A stretch of DNA of 39,868 bases from VRUE01 sp036266075 (GCA_036266075.1 DATANV010000029.1:1-39868), one strand, 5' to 3'. Counted from the first letter of the stretch, positions 16,077 to 25,264 are shown. Numbers and translations: made by a program. Notes: generated by a model from the letters alone, not told the origin.

Positions 16077-17237
16077 TCAGCCCTGGACGACGGGCAGCGG
16101 CGTGCCGCTGACCGGGGGCGGCTCCGCGGCGGCGGGGACCGCTTGAAGGACCGGCAGCTCCTGCGGGGTGGCGGCGACGATGCCGCGGGCGGCTTGGCGA
16201 ATCGCTTGCGAGGCGGGGGAGTCTGGATCTGCGGTGGCCAACGGGGTGCCACTGTCGGCGTGCTCGCGCAGCGGCTCGGAGAGCGGCACCTTCGCCAGCA
16301 GCGGGATGTCCAGCTCGTCGGCCAGCAGTTGCCCCCCGCCCTCGCCGAAGATCGTGAAGCGCTCGCCGTCGGGGGTGGTGAAGCCGGACATGTTCTCGAT
16401 CGCACCGAGCAGCTCGAGGTCGAATTTCTGCGCCATGTCGGCGGCGCGCTTGGCGACGGTTTGCGCCGCCGGCTGCGGCGTCGTGACCAGCACGAACTTG
16501 GCCTGCGGCAGCAGCTGGGAGAGGGTCATCGAGACATCGCCGGTGCCCGGCGGCAGGTCGAGGAGCAGGTACTCCAGCTCACCCCAAGCGACGTCCTCGA
16601 GGAACTGCTGGATCGCCTTGTGCAGCATCGGCCCCCGCCAGACGACCGCCGCGTTCTCCTCGACGAAGAAGCCGATCGACATCACCTTGACGCCGCCTTC
16701 GGCGTCCAGCGGCAGGATCTTGCGCTCGGCGTTGACCTCTGGTTTGCGGTTGACCCCCAGCATGCGCGGGATCGAGTAGCCGTAGACGTCGCAGTCGAGC
16801 GCTCCGGCCGAGTGGCCTTCGGCGGTCAGCGCCGCCGCCAGGTTGGCGGTCATCGTCGACTTGCCGACGCCGCCCTTGCCTGAGGCGACGCAGATCACGT
16901 TTTTGACCTGGGCCAGCGCGCCCTCGGGCAGCTTGCCGCGGCCGAGGGTCTGCTGCAGGTGGCCTTTCTCCTCGTCGGAGAGCACGTCGAAGCCGACGGC
17001 GACCGAGGTGACCCCGTCCAGCTCCGAGACCTGCTGCGCGACGGCCTGTTCGAAGTGGGAGCGGATCGGGCAGCCGGCGGTGGTCAGCGAGATGACCACC
17101 TCGACGCGGCCGTCGTCCTTGACCTCGATCGAGCGAACCATGCCTAGCTCGACGATCGAACGTCGCAGCTCGGGGTCGATCACGGCCCGCAGCTTCTCGG
17201 TTATCTGCTCGTTGGTGGGGAGCGCCATCAGCGCCAT
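16077..17237 (-). CDS. Mrp/NBP35-family P-loop ATPase, Fe-S carrier
   Basis: A 386-residue protein starting MALMALPTNE; the second ATG at 17228 is equally possible. Residues 1 to about 90 are a MIP18/DUF59 domain (RAVIDPELRRSIVELGMV, with Cys56 in TTAGCPIRS). The deviant Walker A, SGKGGVGKST, is at residues 119-128, followed by the GALDCDVYGYSIPRMLG and LLLDLPPGTGDVS signatures. Mrp proteins load or carry Fe-S clusters. The usual CPxC between ENMS and the IFG-x-GGG loop is absent here (GFTTPDGERFTIFGEGGG), so cluster binding, if any, must be different. The frame is open to 17501, but that part crosses the divergent promoter. Confidence 0.88.
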   Translation of the reverse strand: MALMALPTNEQITEKLRAVIDPELRRSIVELGMVRSIEVKDDGRVEVVISLTTAGCPIRSHFEQAVAQQVSELDGVTSVAVGFDVLSDEEKGHLQQTLGRGKLPEGALAQVKNVICVASGKGGVGKSTMTANLAAALTAEGHSAGALDCDVYGYSIPRMLGVNRKPEVNAERKILPLDAEGGVKVMSIGFFVEENAAVVWRGPMLHKAIQQFLEDVAWGELEYLLLDLPPGTGDVSMTLSQLLPQAKFVLVTTPQPAAQTVAKRAADMAQKFDLELLGAIENMSGFTTPDGERFTIFGEGGGQLLADELDIPLLAKVPLSEPLREHADSGTPLATADPDSPASQAIRQAARGIVAATPQELPVLQAVPAAAEPPPVSGTPLPVVQG

Positions 17238-17341
17238 TCTGGCAAAGGCGGGCCGGCGGCAGTCGCAGATCGCCCGACGGGGGGAGAGATCGCGCGGCCA
17301 GGGCCTTGGACATCCCAATGTCGTCGAGCGAAGGAGGAACG

Positions 17342-19618
17342 ATGTTGGGATCGCGAGCTGGGCTTGGTCGGAGCGTGGCGCTGGGCATATGCCTGGCGCT
17401 GGCAATCCTGCTGCTGGCCGCCGCCGAGGCCAAAGCCGGCAAGTACGTCGTCTCGGAGTGCGGATGGCACGTCGACAGCGATGCCGGCTGGGCCGACTCA
17501 ACCGGAGGTGCCAAGTTCCGTCCTGACGCCTACTGCGTCTCGCCGGCCGGCGCTGGCGCCTTCGACGGCGTGCACCTGAAGAGCCTCACGCGCGACGGCG
17601 CTGCCACCGTTTCCGGCACGCGTTTCGCGCGCTGGCGCTGGGCGGCTCCGCCGAACACGGCGATCACCCGGGTGACCGGAACCTGGTGGCACACCCTGCA
17701 CGACGGCTTCCAGCAGCGCGTCGGAGCCGGTACCTGGGGCGGCGGCTTCGAGCCTTTCGCCACGGCGGCCGCGACGGACGTCGGGGCGAGCAACTTCGCC
17801 GCGGGCTTCAGTCCGGGCGTGCCGGCGATCGAGGACCGGCTGCTGTGCGCCAAGCCCGAGAGCGGCTGGTGCAGCCTCGACCCGGGATCGTGGTCTTCGG
17901 TCAGGGCGATGACCTTCACGCTCGAAGAGAACACGACCCCTGCCGCAGCGATCGGTGGCGACCTCCTGGCCGGCGGCTGGCGGCGCGGCGGGCAGGGGAT
18001 GAGCGTGCGCGGCGACGACGCCGGCGTCGGCGTGCGCTTCGGCGAGACCCTGCTCGACGGCAACCGGATCGGGCTGACCGAGTATCCCTGCGCGCTGGCC
18101 TGGGTCGACGGCGAGTTACGCGGGACGCGGATGCAGCCCTGTCTGACAAGCGTTTCGGCCGGCCAGGCCGTAGACACGACCAACTTCAGCGATCGGCCGC
18201 ACACGGTCGTCCACTGCGTCGTCGACTTCGCCGGCAACCGCGGTTGCTCGGCGGGGCATCAGGTGCTGATCGACAACAACCCGCCGGGACACCCGCGCAA
18301 CCTCATGCTGGTCGGCGAGAGCGGCTGGCGGCGCACGAACGACTTCGACCTCTCGTGGCAGAACCCAGATCAAGGTGCGGCGAGCCCGATCGGCGGTGTC
18401 GTCTGGCGGATTTTCGGCCCCGGCGGCTACGACACGCGCGATCGTTTCTCCGCTGGGCGCGGCCTCGCCGCGTTGCGCGACCTGCGGCTGCCGGTCGCCG
18501 GGACCTATGCGATCCACCTCTGGCTGCGCGACGAGGCCGGCAACGAAGCTCCCGGCACGGATGCCTCGATGGCGCTGCGGCTCGACGATCTGCCGCCGAG
18601 CGTCGCTTTTGCCGCCCCGGAGGGGGACGGCGTTCCGGCTAGTGTCAGCGCCGACGTCTCCGACGTCCACTCCGGCCCGGCGAGGGGGGAGGTTCGCATT
18701 CGCCGGCTTGATAGCCAGCGCTGGGTCGAGCTGCCGAGCAGGTTGGTCGCCGGAACGGCCTCGGGCAGCGCCCGAGTGGTCGCGACGATGCCCGAGCAGC
18801 TCGATCCCGGCACCTACGTCTTTCGCGCCGACGTCGCCGATGCAGCCGGCAACACGGCCTCGACCACGCTGCGCGCCGACGGCAGAGAGATGGCGGTGCG
18901 CAAGGCCGAGCCGCCGCCGGCCGTACGCAACGGCTCGCTCTCGGCGGCCCCGCCGGCCGCCGGCCGGGGAGCGAAGACGCGCCTCTTCGCACGGCTCGTC
19001 TGGCACGAGCACCGCGGCCCGAGCGTGACGGTCCCCTTCCAGGCGGCCGCGACGCTCTCTGGGCGGCTCGTCGATGCGGACGGTGCCGGGCTCGCCAACC
19101 GCCGTCTGCGCGTCGTCGCCCGCCCCTCGCGCGGAGCGCTTGCCCGCCGCCAGGTCGAGACTGTTCGCAGCGGCCGGCACGGGGGCTTCCGCCTGGCGCT
19201 GCCCGCTGGGCCCTCCCGGAGGGTCACCGTCGCCTTCGCCGGCGAGAAGGGCCTGGCGCCTTCGCGGCGCCCGGCGCTGGAGCTGCGGGTGCGCGGCTCG
19301 GTCTCGCTCGGGGCAGCGCCGCGGTCGCTGCAAAACGGCGAATCGGTGCGGCTCTGGGGCCGGGTTCGCGCCCGCGGCGCGGCCCTGCCCAGGCGCGGCA
19401 AGCTGGTCGCCATCCAGTACTTCGAGACGAGCGCCCGCAGGTGGCGACCGGTGCTGGTGGCCCGCAGCGACCACAGCGGCCGCTTTCGAGCGAGCTATCG
19501 CTTTCGCTACGTGACCGGCACGGCGAGAATCCGCCTGCGCGCCGTCGCCCTGGCCGAGGACCGCTGGCCCTACGCACCCGGCACCGCACCTCCCCTAACC
19601 CTGCACATCACCGGCTGA
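17342..19618 (+). CDS. large secreted protein with Ig-like C-terminal domains
   Basis: A 758-residue exported protein. The ATG at 17342 has AAGGAGG four to ten bases upstream and is preferred over the ATG at 17306. The N-terminus is a signal peptide (SVALGICLALAILLLAAAEAKAG). Residues about 35-300 form a Cys-containing extracellular region of a kind I associate with Thermoleophilia secreted proteins, with no enzyme motif. The middle has fibronectin/Ig-like strands (DLPPSVAFAAPEGDGVPA; DPGTYVFRADVADAAGNTAS, two Big-type repeats). The C-terminal 200 residues have carboxypeptidase-regulatory-like Ig folds (LSGRLVDADGAGLANRRLRV). No transmembrane anchor or sortase motif is visible. Function unknown; a surface or envelope role is likely. 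Confidence 0.72.
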   Translation: MLGSRAGLGRSVALGICLALAILLLAAAEAKAGKYVVSECGWHVDSDAGWADSTGGAKFRPDAYCVSPAGAGAFDGVHLKSLTRDGAATVSGTRFARWRWAAPPNTAITRVTGTWWHTLHDGFQQRVGAGTWGGGFEPFATAAATDVGASNFAAGFSPGVPAIEDRLLCAKPESGWCSLDPGSWSSVRAMTFTLEENTTPAAAIGGDLLAGGWRRGGQGMSVRGDDAGVGVRFGETLLDGNRIGLTEYPCALAWVDGELRGTRMQPCLTSVSAGQAVDTTNFSDRPHTVVHCVVDFAGNRGCSAGHQVLIDNNPPGHPRNLMLVGESGWRRTNDFDLSWQNPDQGAASPIGGVVWRIFGPGGYDTRDRFSAGRGLAALRDLRLPVAGTYAIHLWLRDEAGNEAPGTDASMALRLDDLPPSVAFAAPEGDGVPASVSADVSDVHSGPARGEVRIRRLDSQRWVELPSRLVAGTASGSARVVATMPEQLDPGTYVFRADVADAAGNTASTTLRADGREMAVRKAEPPPAVRNGSLSAAPPAAGRGAKTRLFARLVWHEHRGPSVTVPFQAAATLSGRLVDADGAGLANRRLRVVARPSRGALARRQVETVRSGRHGGFRLALPAGPSRRVTVAFAGEKGLAPSRRPALELRVRGSVSLGAAPRSLQNGESVRLWGRVRARGAALPRRGKLVAIQYFETSARRWRPVLVARSDHSGRFRASYRFRYVTGTARIRLRAVALAEDRWPYAPGTAPPLTLHITG

Positions 19619-19623
19619 GAAGA

Positions 19624-19671
19624 GCGAGTGGACGGTTGATGACCCTATAGGGATGTCAACCGTCCACTCGC
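19624..19671. repeat. 48-bp concentric palindrome upstream of cyclophilin gene
   Basis: Perfect 16-bp arms GCGAGTGGACGGTTGA (19624-19639) and TCAACCGTCCACTCGC (19656-19671) enclose TGA-CCCTATAGGG-ATG. The inner ten bases (19643-19652) are themselves a perfect palindrome on the same centre. There is no T-run on either side, so a simple terminator is doubtful. It lies 5 bp after one stop codon and 22 bp before the next start. Confidence 0.8.
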
Positions 19672-19693
19672 CCCTCGATATAGGGTTGTCCTC

Positions 19694-20152
19694 GTGTCGC
19701 GGGCGACTTTTCAGACGAATGCTGGGGGGATCGTGGTCGAGCTGCATGACGCGGATGCGCCGAAGACGGTCGAGAACTTCCGCAAGCTCGCCGCAGACGG
19801 CTTCTACGACGGCCTGGTCTTCCACCGCGTGATCGCGGACTTCATGATCCAGGGCGGCTGCCCGGAGGGCACCGGTCGCGGCGGTCCCGGCTACACCTTC
19901 GAGGACGAGATCAACGAGCACAAGATCGTCCGCGGCGCGTTGGCGATGGCCAATGCCGGGCCCGACACCAATGGCTCGCAGTTCTTCATCGTCACCACGC
20001 AGGCGGCACCGTGGCTCGACGGCAAGCACACCGTCTTCGGCCAGGTCGTCGAGGGCATGGAGACCGTCGACGCGATCGAGTCGACCGAGACCGACGCTTC
20101 AGATCGGCCGCTCGAGCCGCAGAAGATCGAGCGAGTCGAGCTCTCCGAGTAG
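19694..20152 (+). CDS. cyclophilin-type peptidyl-prolyl isomerase
   Basis: A 152-residue single-domain cyclophilin from a GTG at 19694, with no signal peptide, so cytosolic. It catalyses proline cis-trans isomerisation. Active-site segments are VFHRVIADFMIQGG (the catalytic Arg is in FHRV), the GALAMANAGPDTNGSQFFI strand, and the W-L-D-G-K-H loop (APWLDGKHTVFGQV). Length matches the bacterial cytosolic group. A 48-bp palindrome directly upstream may control it. It converges on the K+ channel gene. Confidence 0.93.
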   Translation: MSRATFQTNAGGIVVELHDADAPKTVENFRKLAADGFYDGLVFHRVIADFMIQGGCPEGTGRGGPGYTFEDEINEHKIVRGALAMANAGPDTNGSQFFIVTTQAAPWLDGKHTVFGQVVEGMETVDAIESTETDASDRPLEPQKIERVELSE

Positions 20153-20161
20153 CGGCTCCGC

Positions 20162-20863
20162 TTAGCTCTGCTCGGGCGAGCGCTCGCCGCGCCGTCGTAG
20201 CAGTCCTTCGCCCGGCCGCCAAAGGCTGACCAGGCCGGCGACGAGGGTGACGAGGAAGATCTGGCCGAACATCATCTCCAGCCCGGAGACCATCCGGCCG
20301 ACCTGCCCGACGGGGACGAGGTCCCCGTATCCGGTGGTGGTGAGCGTGGTGTAGCTGAAGAAGAGGAAGTCACTGCCGTTCACCTCTACTCCGGAGCCGA
20401 AGAAGCCGCCGCCTTCGATCCGGTCGATTGCCCCGTAGGCCCAGGTGAAGAGGATGCCCAGGGACGTATAGACGCTGATCGCTCCCAGGATCGTGCGGAA
20501 GCCGACCGATTGGGCGCTGACGACGCGCTGCAGCACGGCCGCCATCGCGACCGCGAGCAGACCGATCTCTAGGAAGGAGGAGACGTTCAGCCAGAGCCTC
20601 GCGCCGGAGATCGCCGAGACGGTCGCCAGGATCGTCGCCAAAACGGCGATCGACAGCGCCCGGCGGACGAAGACCGTCCGCGCACGCGAGCTGGTCAGGG
20701 CGACGATCGAGGTGGCCCCGGTGGTGATGCTCAATAGCACCGCGCCCCAGCTGCGATTGGAGAGCACCGAGGCGAGCACGTAGGTAATGAGGACCAGCAT
20801 CAACACGAGGCCGAACGCGTCGCTGATCCGCTGCGCGCCTTGCACCCACCGCTCGCGGTTCAT
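20162..20863 (-). CDS. voltage-gated-like K+ channel
   Basis: A 233-residue integral membrane protein. The selectivity filter TTTGYGD is at residues 175-181, between pore helix FLFFSYTTLT and a last transmembrane helix (MMFGQIFLVTLVAGLVSLW). Upstream are about four hydrophobic segments (near 17-34, 38-57, 69-88 and 96-113) and one before the pore (125-145), so a six-helix plan is likely, though the fourth lacks the regular Arg ladder of a true voltage sensor. No RCK/TrkA-N domain follows. It sits divergent from the ClC gene, so potassium and chloride movement may be co-regulated; that is inference. Confidence 0.87.
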   Translation of the reverse strand: MNRERWVQGAQRISDAFGLVLMLVLITYVLASVLSNRSWGAVLLSITTGATSIVALTSSRARTVFVRRALSIAVLATILATVSAISGARLWLNVSSFLEIGLLAVAMAAVLQRVVSAQSVGFRTILGAISVYTSLGILFTWAYGAIDRIEGGGFFGSGVEVNGSDFLFFSYTTLTTTGYGDLVPVGQVGRMVSGLEMMFGQIFLVTLVAGLVSLWRPGEGLLRRRGERSPEQS

Positions 20864-20916
20864 CCCAGGGCTTTCGTCTGGCCATCCCGCTTTCCTGCCA
20901 GGATCCGGTCCGTTCC

Positions 20917-22269
20917 GTGTCCGACTCGACTGACTCCGCCGCGCCGGATCCCGCCTCGATTCTGCGAAGCAGGCGCTTCCTTGTGTTGCTCGCGATCGCC
21001 GCCCCCGTGGGGATCGTCGCGGCGCTGGTCGCCTGGGGCTTCCTTGAGCTGATCTTCCACATGCAGGAATGGGTCTTCACCGACCTGCCGGAATCGCTCG
21101 GCTACGACAGCACGCCGCTCTGGTGGTCGCTGCCGGTTCTCGGCGTCGCCGGCGTGGTCACCGCGGTGGCGATCGTCCGCCTGCCTGGTCACGGCGGTCA
21201 CGTGCCCGCCGAGGGGCTCAATCCTTCGCCGATCCAGCCGCTCGAGCTGCCGGGAGTGATCCTCGCCGGCATCGCCTCGATCGGCCTCGGTGTCACGCTC
21301 GGGCCGGAGGCCCCCTTGATCGCGATCGGCGGCGGGCTTGGCCTCTTCGTCGCCAACCGGCTGCCGGGCGATGCTCCGCCCGAGGCGGGCGAAATCCTCG
21401 CCATCTCGGCGACCTTCTCGGCGCTCGCCCTGCTCTTCGGCTCGCCGATCGTCGCGGCGGTGCTCCTGATCGAGGCGTCCGGGGTCGGCGGGGCACGTCT
21501 GCCGCTGGTGCTGGTGCCGGGTCTGCTCGCGTCCGGGATCGGCTCCCTGGTCTGGATCGGCATGGGGTCCTGGACGGGACTCAGCACGTCCGACATCTCG
21601 ATCCCGGCGCTGCAGCTACCGCCGTTCCAGTCCGCGAGCCTCGCCGATTTCGGCTGGTCGATCCTGCTCGCCGTGGGTATCGCCGTGGGGGTATTTGCGA
21701 TCTTTCGCCTGGCGCGGGAGACGCAGCGGTTCGCTGCGGCGAGGCCCTACCTGCTGTTGCCAGCGTGTGGGCTGGCAGTGGCCGGGCTGGCGATCGCCTT
21801 CGCCGAAACGACCGACAAGGGCGTCGACCAGGTGCTCTTCTCTGGACAGGGGGCGCTCGGCTCGCTGGTCGCCCACCCCAGCGCTTGGTCGCTCTCGGCG
21901 CTGGCCCTGCTGGTGGGGTTCAAGGGGGTCGCCTACGGCCTCTCGCTCGGCAGCTTCCGTGGCGGTCCGGTCTTCCCGGCGATGTTCCTCGGTTCCGCCG
22001 CCGGCTTGATGGCCGCTCAGCTGCCCGGCTTCGACGTCACCCCGGCGGTGGCGGTGGGCATCGGCGCCGGCGTGGCTGCGGTGCTCGGGCTGCCACTGTC
22101 GGGTGCGTTGCTCGGCATCCTCCTCACCTCCGCGGCGGGGCCGGGCTCGGCGCCGCTGGTGATCGTCGGTGTGGTCGTCGCCTACCTGGTCAAGCTGGCG
22201 TTGGAGGCGCGCTGGCAGCCGGCGAGCCGTGAAGTTCCGCAAAGCGCCGCGTCGGCAGCCGGCGCGTAG
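20917..22269 (+). CDS. ClC-type chloride channel or H+/Cl- antiporter
   Basis: A 450-residue membrane protein from a GTG at 20917, with about 10-12 hydrophobic helices. The three ClC anion-binding motifs are recognisable but diverged: GHGGHVP (for GSGIP), LGPEAPLIAIG (for GREGPxxxxG; the gating Glu is kept as Glu131), and GSFRGGPVFPAMFLG (for GxFxP, residues about 345-357). There are no CBS domains. The lack of a Pro/Gly match in the first motif makes the ion preference uncertain. Its last 80 bases overlap the 3' end of the convergent MFS gene. Confidence 0.85.
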   Translation: MSDSTDSAAPDPASILRSRRFLVLLAIAAPVGIVAALVAWGFLELIFHMQEWVFTDLPESLGYDSTPLWWSLPVLGVAGVVTAVAIVRLPGHGGHVPAEGLNPSPIQPLELPGVILAGIASIGLGVTLGPEAPLIAIGGGLGLFVANRLPGDAPPEAGEILAISATFSALALLFGSPIVAAVLLIEASGVGGARLPLVLVPGLLASGIGSLVWIGMGSWTGLSTSDISIPALQLPPFQSASLADFGWSILLAVGIAVGVFAIFRLARETQRFAAARPYLLLPACGLAVAGLAIAFAETTDKGVDQVLFSGQGALGSLVAHPSAWSLSALALLVGFKGVAYGLSLGSFRGGPVFPAMFLGSAAGLMAAQLPGFDVTPAVAVGIGAGVAAVLGLPLSGALLGILLTSAAGPGSAPLVIVGVVVAYLVKLALEARWQPASREVPQSAASAAGA

Positions 22270-23809
22270 CCCAGAAGGATGCGAGCACGATCAGGGCCGC
22301 GACCAGGAGGGCCGTCTTCAGCGCCTTCAGCTGGGCGTCTTCGTAGCTTTCGACGAGGGCGTCGGCGGTCGCTCGATTCACCCCCGCGGCTTCGGCTCCG
22401 GTGCGCACCTCCTCGGCGGCGACGAAGCTGCCGCCGGCGCTCAGCTTCACCTCCAGCTGCTGCCGGACGTCTTCCGAGATCCCCGGGTGGGCAGCGACAT
22501 TGGCTGAGAAGGCGGCGATCAAGCCGGTGATCACGATCGCCCCGAGCAGGGCCGTGCCGAGCGAGGAGCCGAGCTGCTGGGCGGTGTTCTGCAGGCCGCC
22601 GGCCTCGCTGCGGTCGCGCTCTTCGACGGAGGACTGGACCACGTTGCCGAGCTGGGAGAGGATCAGGCCCATCCCGACGCCCAAGACGCCCATGGCGACG
22701 AGGAAGGACGAGTTGTCGAGCTGGGGCTCGATCGTGCCGAGCAGCAGCAGGGTCGCGGCGAAGACGATCGCCAGACCGGTCCGAACCAGGAGGCGGGGTG
22801 CGTAGCGGGACGAGAGGGCCGAACCGGCGAGCGCGGTCAAGAACAGGCCGGCCGAGGCGGGCAGCATCCGCACTCCGGTTTCGAGCGCGTCGAGACCCTG
22901 CACGATCTGCAGGAAGAGCGGGATCGTGAAGAAGATCCCCATCAGGATCAGGTTCTGGGCGAACAGCATGGAGACCCCGCCGCGCAGCGACGGCACGCCG
23001 AAGAGGCGGAAGTGGACGAGGGGCTCGCGCCCGCCCTCCTCGCGGCGGCGCTCCCAGGCACGGAAGGCAGCTAGCAGCAGCGCGCCAGCGGCGATCACGA
23101 AGGGAGTCAGCGAGAAGCCGAAGGGCTCAATGGGCGAGTCGCGGGGCGCCAGCCAGCCCCAGTTGCTGGCCTGGAGGGTGCCGAAGACGACGAGCGCGAG
23201 GCCGAGGGCTGAGAGAACGCTGCCGACCCAGTCGAGCCGCGGCGCCGTCCCGGTGCGGGCCGGCTCGCGAATCAGCCTGGTGCCGAGCAGGATGCCGATC
23301 GCAACGACGACCTCGCCGACGAAGACGAGTCGCCAGGTGAAGTCGGTGGTCACCCAGCCGCCGAGGATCGGACCGACAGCGATTCCGGCACCGGCCACGC
23401 CGCCGAGCACGCCGTAGGCAATCGCCCGATCGGAGCCCTGATAGTTGCCGGCGACCAGGGCGACGAGGGCGGGCAGGACGAGCGCCGCGCCGATCCCCTC
23501 GAGGACCGACCAGCCGAGCATCAGCGTGGGGACGCTCCAGGAGGCAGCGGTCAGCCCCGACCCGATGCCGTATATGCAGAGGCCGATCGCGAACGCCCGA
23601 CGCCGCCCCCAGAGGTCGCCCAGCTTGCCGCCGGTCAGCATTAGGCCCGCCATCACCAGCGCGTAGAAGGCGATCACCGTCTGGATCGTCGTCACCGTGG
23701 TGTCGAAGTCCTCGACCAACTGCGATATGGCGACGTTCATTACCGCCTGGTCGAGGACCATCAGGAACTGTGCGGTCGCCAGGACCGCGAGCACTCCCCA
23801 CTTCGCCAT
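22190..23809 (-). CDS. MFS drug efflux transporter, DHA2 (14-helix) family
   Basis: A 539-residue transporter of the EmrB/QacA type. Motif A is GGKLGDLWGRRRAFAIG (about residues 60-76), the first helix carries FLMVLDQAVMNVAISQL (the D1 motif LDxTxVNVALP in a diverged form), and motif C lies in GVLGGVAGAGIAVGPILGGW. A long extracytoplasmic loop near residues 440-490 precedes the last helix, as in this family. It likely exports hydrophobic drugs with proton exchange. Its 3' end overlaps the ClC gene by 80 bases on the other strand. Confidence 0.88.
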   Translation of the reverse strand: MAKWGVLAVLATAQFLMVLDQAVMNVAISQLVEDFDTTVTTIQTVIAFYALVMAGLMLTGGKLGDLWGRRRAFAIGLCIYGIGSGLTAASWSVPTLMLGWSVLEGIGAALVLPALVALVAGNYQGSDRAIAYGVLGGVAGAGIAVGPILGGWVTTDFTWRLVFVGEVVVAIGILLGTRLIREPARTGTAPRLDWVGSVLSALGLALVVFGTLQASNWGWLAPRDSPIEPFGFSLTPFVIAAGALLLAAFRAWERRREEGGREPLVHFRLFGVPSLRGGVSMLFAQNLILMGIFFTIPLFLQIVQGLDALETGVRMLPASAGLFLTALAGSALSSRYAPRLLVRTGLAIVFAATLLLLGTIEPQLDNSSFLVAMGVLGVGMGLILSQLGNVVQSSVEERDRSEAGGLQNTAQQLGSSLGTALLGAIVITGLIAAFSANVAAHPGISEDVRQQLEVKLSAGGSFVAAEEVRTGAEAAGVNRATADALVESYEDAQLKALKTALLVAALIVLASFWATRRLPTRRFAELHGSPAASAPPTPA

Positions 23810-23921
23810 CGCGTGAGCGTATCCGCAGTCACCGTTCTTCGGCCAGCCGGTCCCCCCGAAACGAATTGTCGCGGCCCCCAGGTCTCGGTCATGGCTTGCG
23901 TGGCGGATACAGATTTGTCAG

Positions 23922-24010
23922 CGGAGGGGGTGGGATTCGAACCCACGAGACGCCTTACGACGCCTAACGGCTTTCAAGGCCGCCGCATTCAACCGCTCTG
24001 CCACCCCTCC
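23922..24010 (-). tRNA. tRNA-Ser (anticodon UGA)
   Basis: On the minus strand, GGAGGGG pairs with CCCCTCC, with G73 as discriminator. The anticodon stem-loop GCGGC-CTTGAAA-GCCGT gives anticodon TGA. There is a long variable arm, as in serine tRNAs, and a T arm with GGTTCGAATCC. CCA is not encoded. 89 nt. Confidence 0.95.
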
Positions 24011-24100
24011 GGGGTTGGGACGCGCTGTCGATGCTAGCCGCAAAGCTATGGACAAAAGGGCACGGATTAAACGGGCGAAGATGGTGTTGGATAGAGAGAG

Positions 24101-25255
24101 ATGCGCCGGCTTCTGATCCTTGCCTCGACGATGGTCTTCTTCGACGTCGCGTTCTACGCGGCGATCGCACCCCTGCTGCCCGACTATGCCGCCGACTATG
24201 GGCTGAGCAGAGCGCAGGCGGGCATCCTCGTCTCTTCCTACGCGGCGGGAACGCTGCTTGCCTCGTTGCCCGCCGGCCTGGTGGCAACTCGGTTGGGGCC
24301 GCGCCGCACGGTGATTGGCGGCCTGCTGTTGCTCGGGGTTGCCAGCCTCGTCTTCGGCTTCGGCCGGCACATCGTGCTGCTCGACGGGGCGCGGTTCGCG
24401 CAGGGCGTGGCCGGAGCGCTGATCTGGTCGGGAGCGCTGACCTGGCTGATCACCACGGCCCCGCCGGAGCGGCGCGGCTCGGTGATCGGCACCGCGCTTG
24501 GCACGGCGGTCGCCGGTGCCCTCATCGGCCCCCTGATCGGTGCGGTCGCAGCCGAGGTCGGTACCGACGTCGTCTTCGGCGCGGTCCTCGGCATCGCGCT
24601 GGTCCTCGCAGCATTCGCGATCCGCCTGCCCGAACCCGGCGCGCCGGAGCGCCAGCCGTTGCGCGAGGTGGCGGCGAGGATCGGCAGCCGCCGCGTGCTG
24701 GCGGCGACTTCCTTTGTCGCCATCCCGTCGCTGATGTTCGGCGCGGTCGAGGTTCTCGTGCCGTTGCGGATCGACGAACTGGGTGGTGGACACGTGGCGA
24801 TCGCCGGTGGCTTCATCGCCGGCGCGGGGCTCGAGGCCGGCCTGGCGCCCCTCGTCGGCCGCTATTCCGATCGGGTCGGGCGGCGGATGCCATTCGTCAT
24901 CGGCACCGCGATCTGCGCCTGCGCGATGCTCGGGATCGCCGCCGCGCAGGCGCTCGGTCCGATCCTCGCGATGCTGATCCTCAGCTCGCTCGGCGCCGGC
25001 ATCTGCTTTGCCCCGGCCCTGACCACCCTTTCCGAGACCGCCGACGAGAGCGGCCTGCATCAGGGCTTTGCCGCCGGCCTCTCGAACATGGCCTGGGCCG
25101 CCGGACAGACGCTCGGCGCGATCGCCGGAGGCGCCGCCGCCGGCGCCGCCGGCTACGCACTGCCGAGCGTGATCGTAGCCATGCTGCTGCTCACCATCTC
25201 CGCCTACGCCTACCGCTCCCTCTTGCCACCGATGATCCGGCCCGCGGAGGGGTAG
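24101..25255 (+). CDS. MFS transporter, 12-helix (DHA1-like)
   Basis: A 384-residue transporter with about 12 helices in two six-helix halves. Helix 1 holds FFDVAFYAAIAPLLPDYA. The motif A-like loop between helices 2 and 3 is GLVATRLGPRRTVIGG. The second half has the matching VGRYSDRVGRRMPFVIG. The substrate is unknown. The FAD oxidase gene follows after 9 bp, so they are probably co-transcribed. Confidence 0.83.
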   Translation: MRRLLILASTMVFFDVAFYAAIAPLLPDYAADYGLSRAQAGILVSSYAAGTLLASLPAGLVATRLGPRRTVIGGLLLLGVASLVFGFGRHIVLLDGARFAQGVAGALIWSGALTWLITTAPPERRGSVIGTALGTAVAGALIGPLIGAVAAEVGTDVVFGAVLGIALVLAAFAIRLPEPGAPERQPLREVAARIGSRRVLAATSFVAIPSLMFGAVEVLVPLRIDELGGGHVAIAGGFIAGAGLEAGLAPLVGRYSDRVGRRMPFVIGTAICACAMLGIAAAQALGPILAMLILSSLGAGICFAPALTTLSETADESGLHQGFAAGLSNMAWAAGQTLGAIAGGAAAGAAGYALPSVIVAMLLLTISAYAYRSLLPPMIRPAEG

Positions 25256-25264
25256 GTTCCCCGG

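Noticed and set aside
20175..20188. Perfect 14-bp palindrome GGCGAGCGCTCGCC
   Set aside because: It lies within the last codons of the K+ channel gene and uses common codons; likely chance in GC-rich coding DNA.
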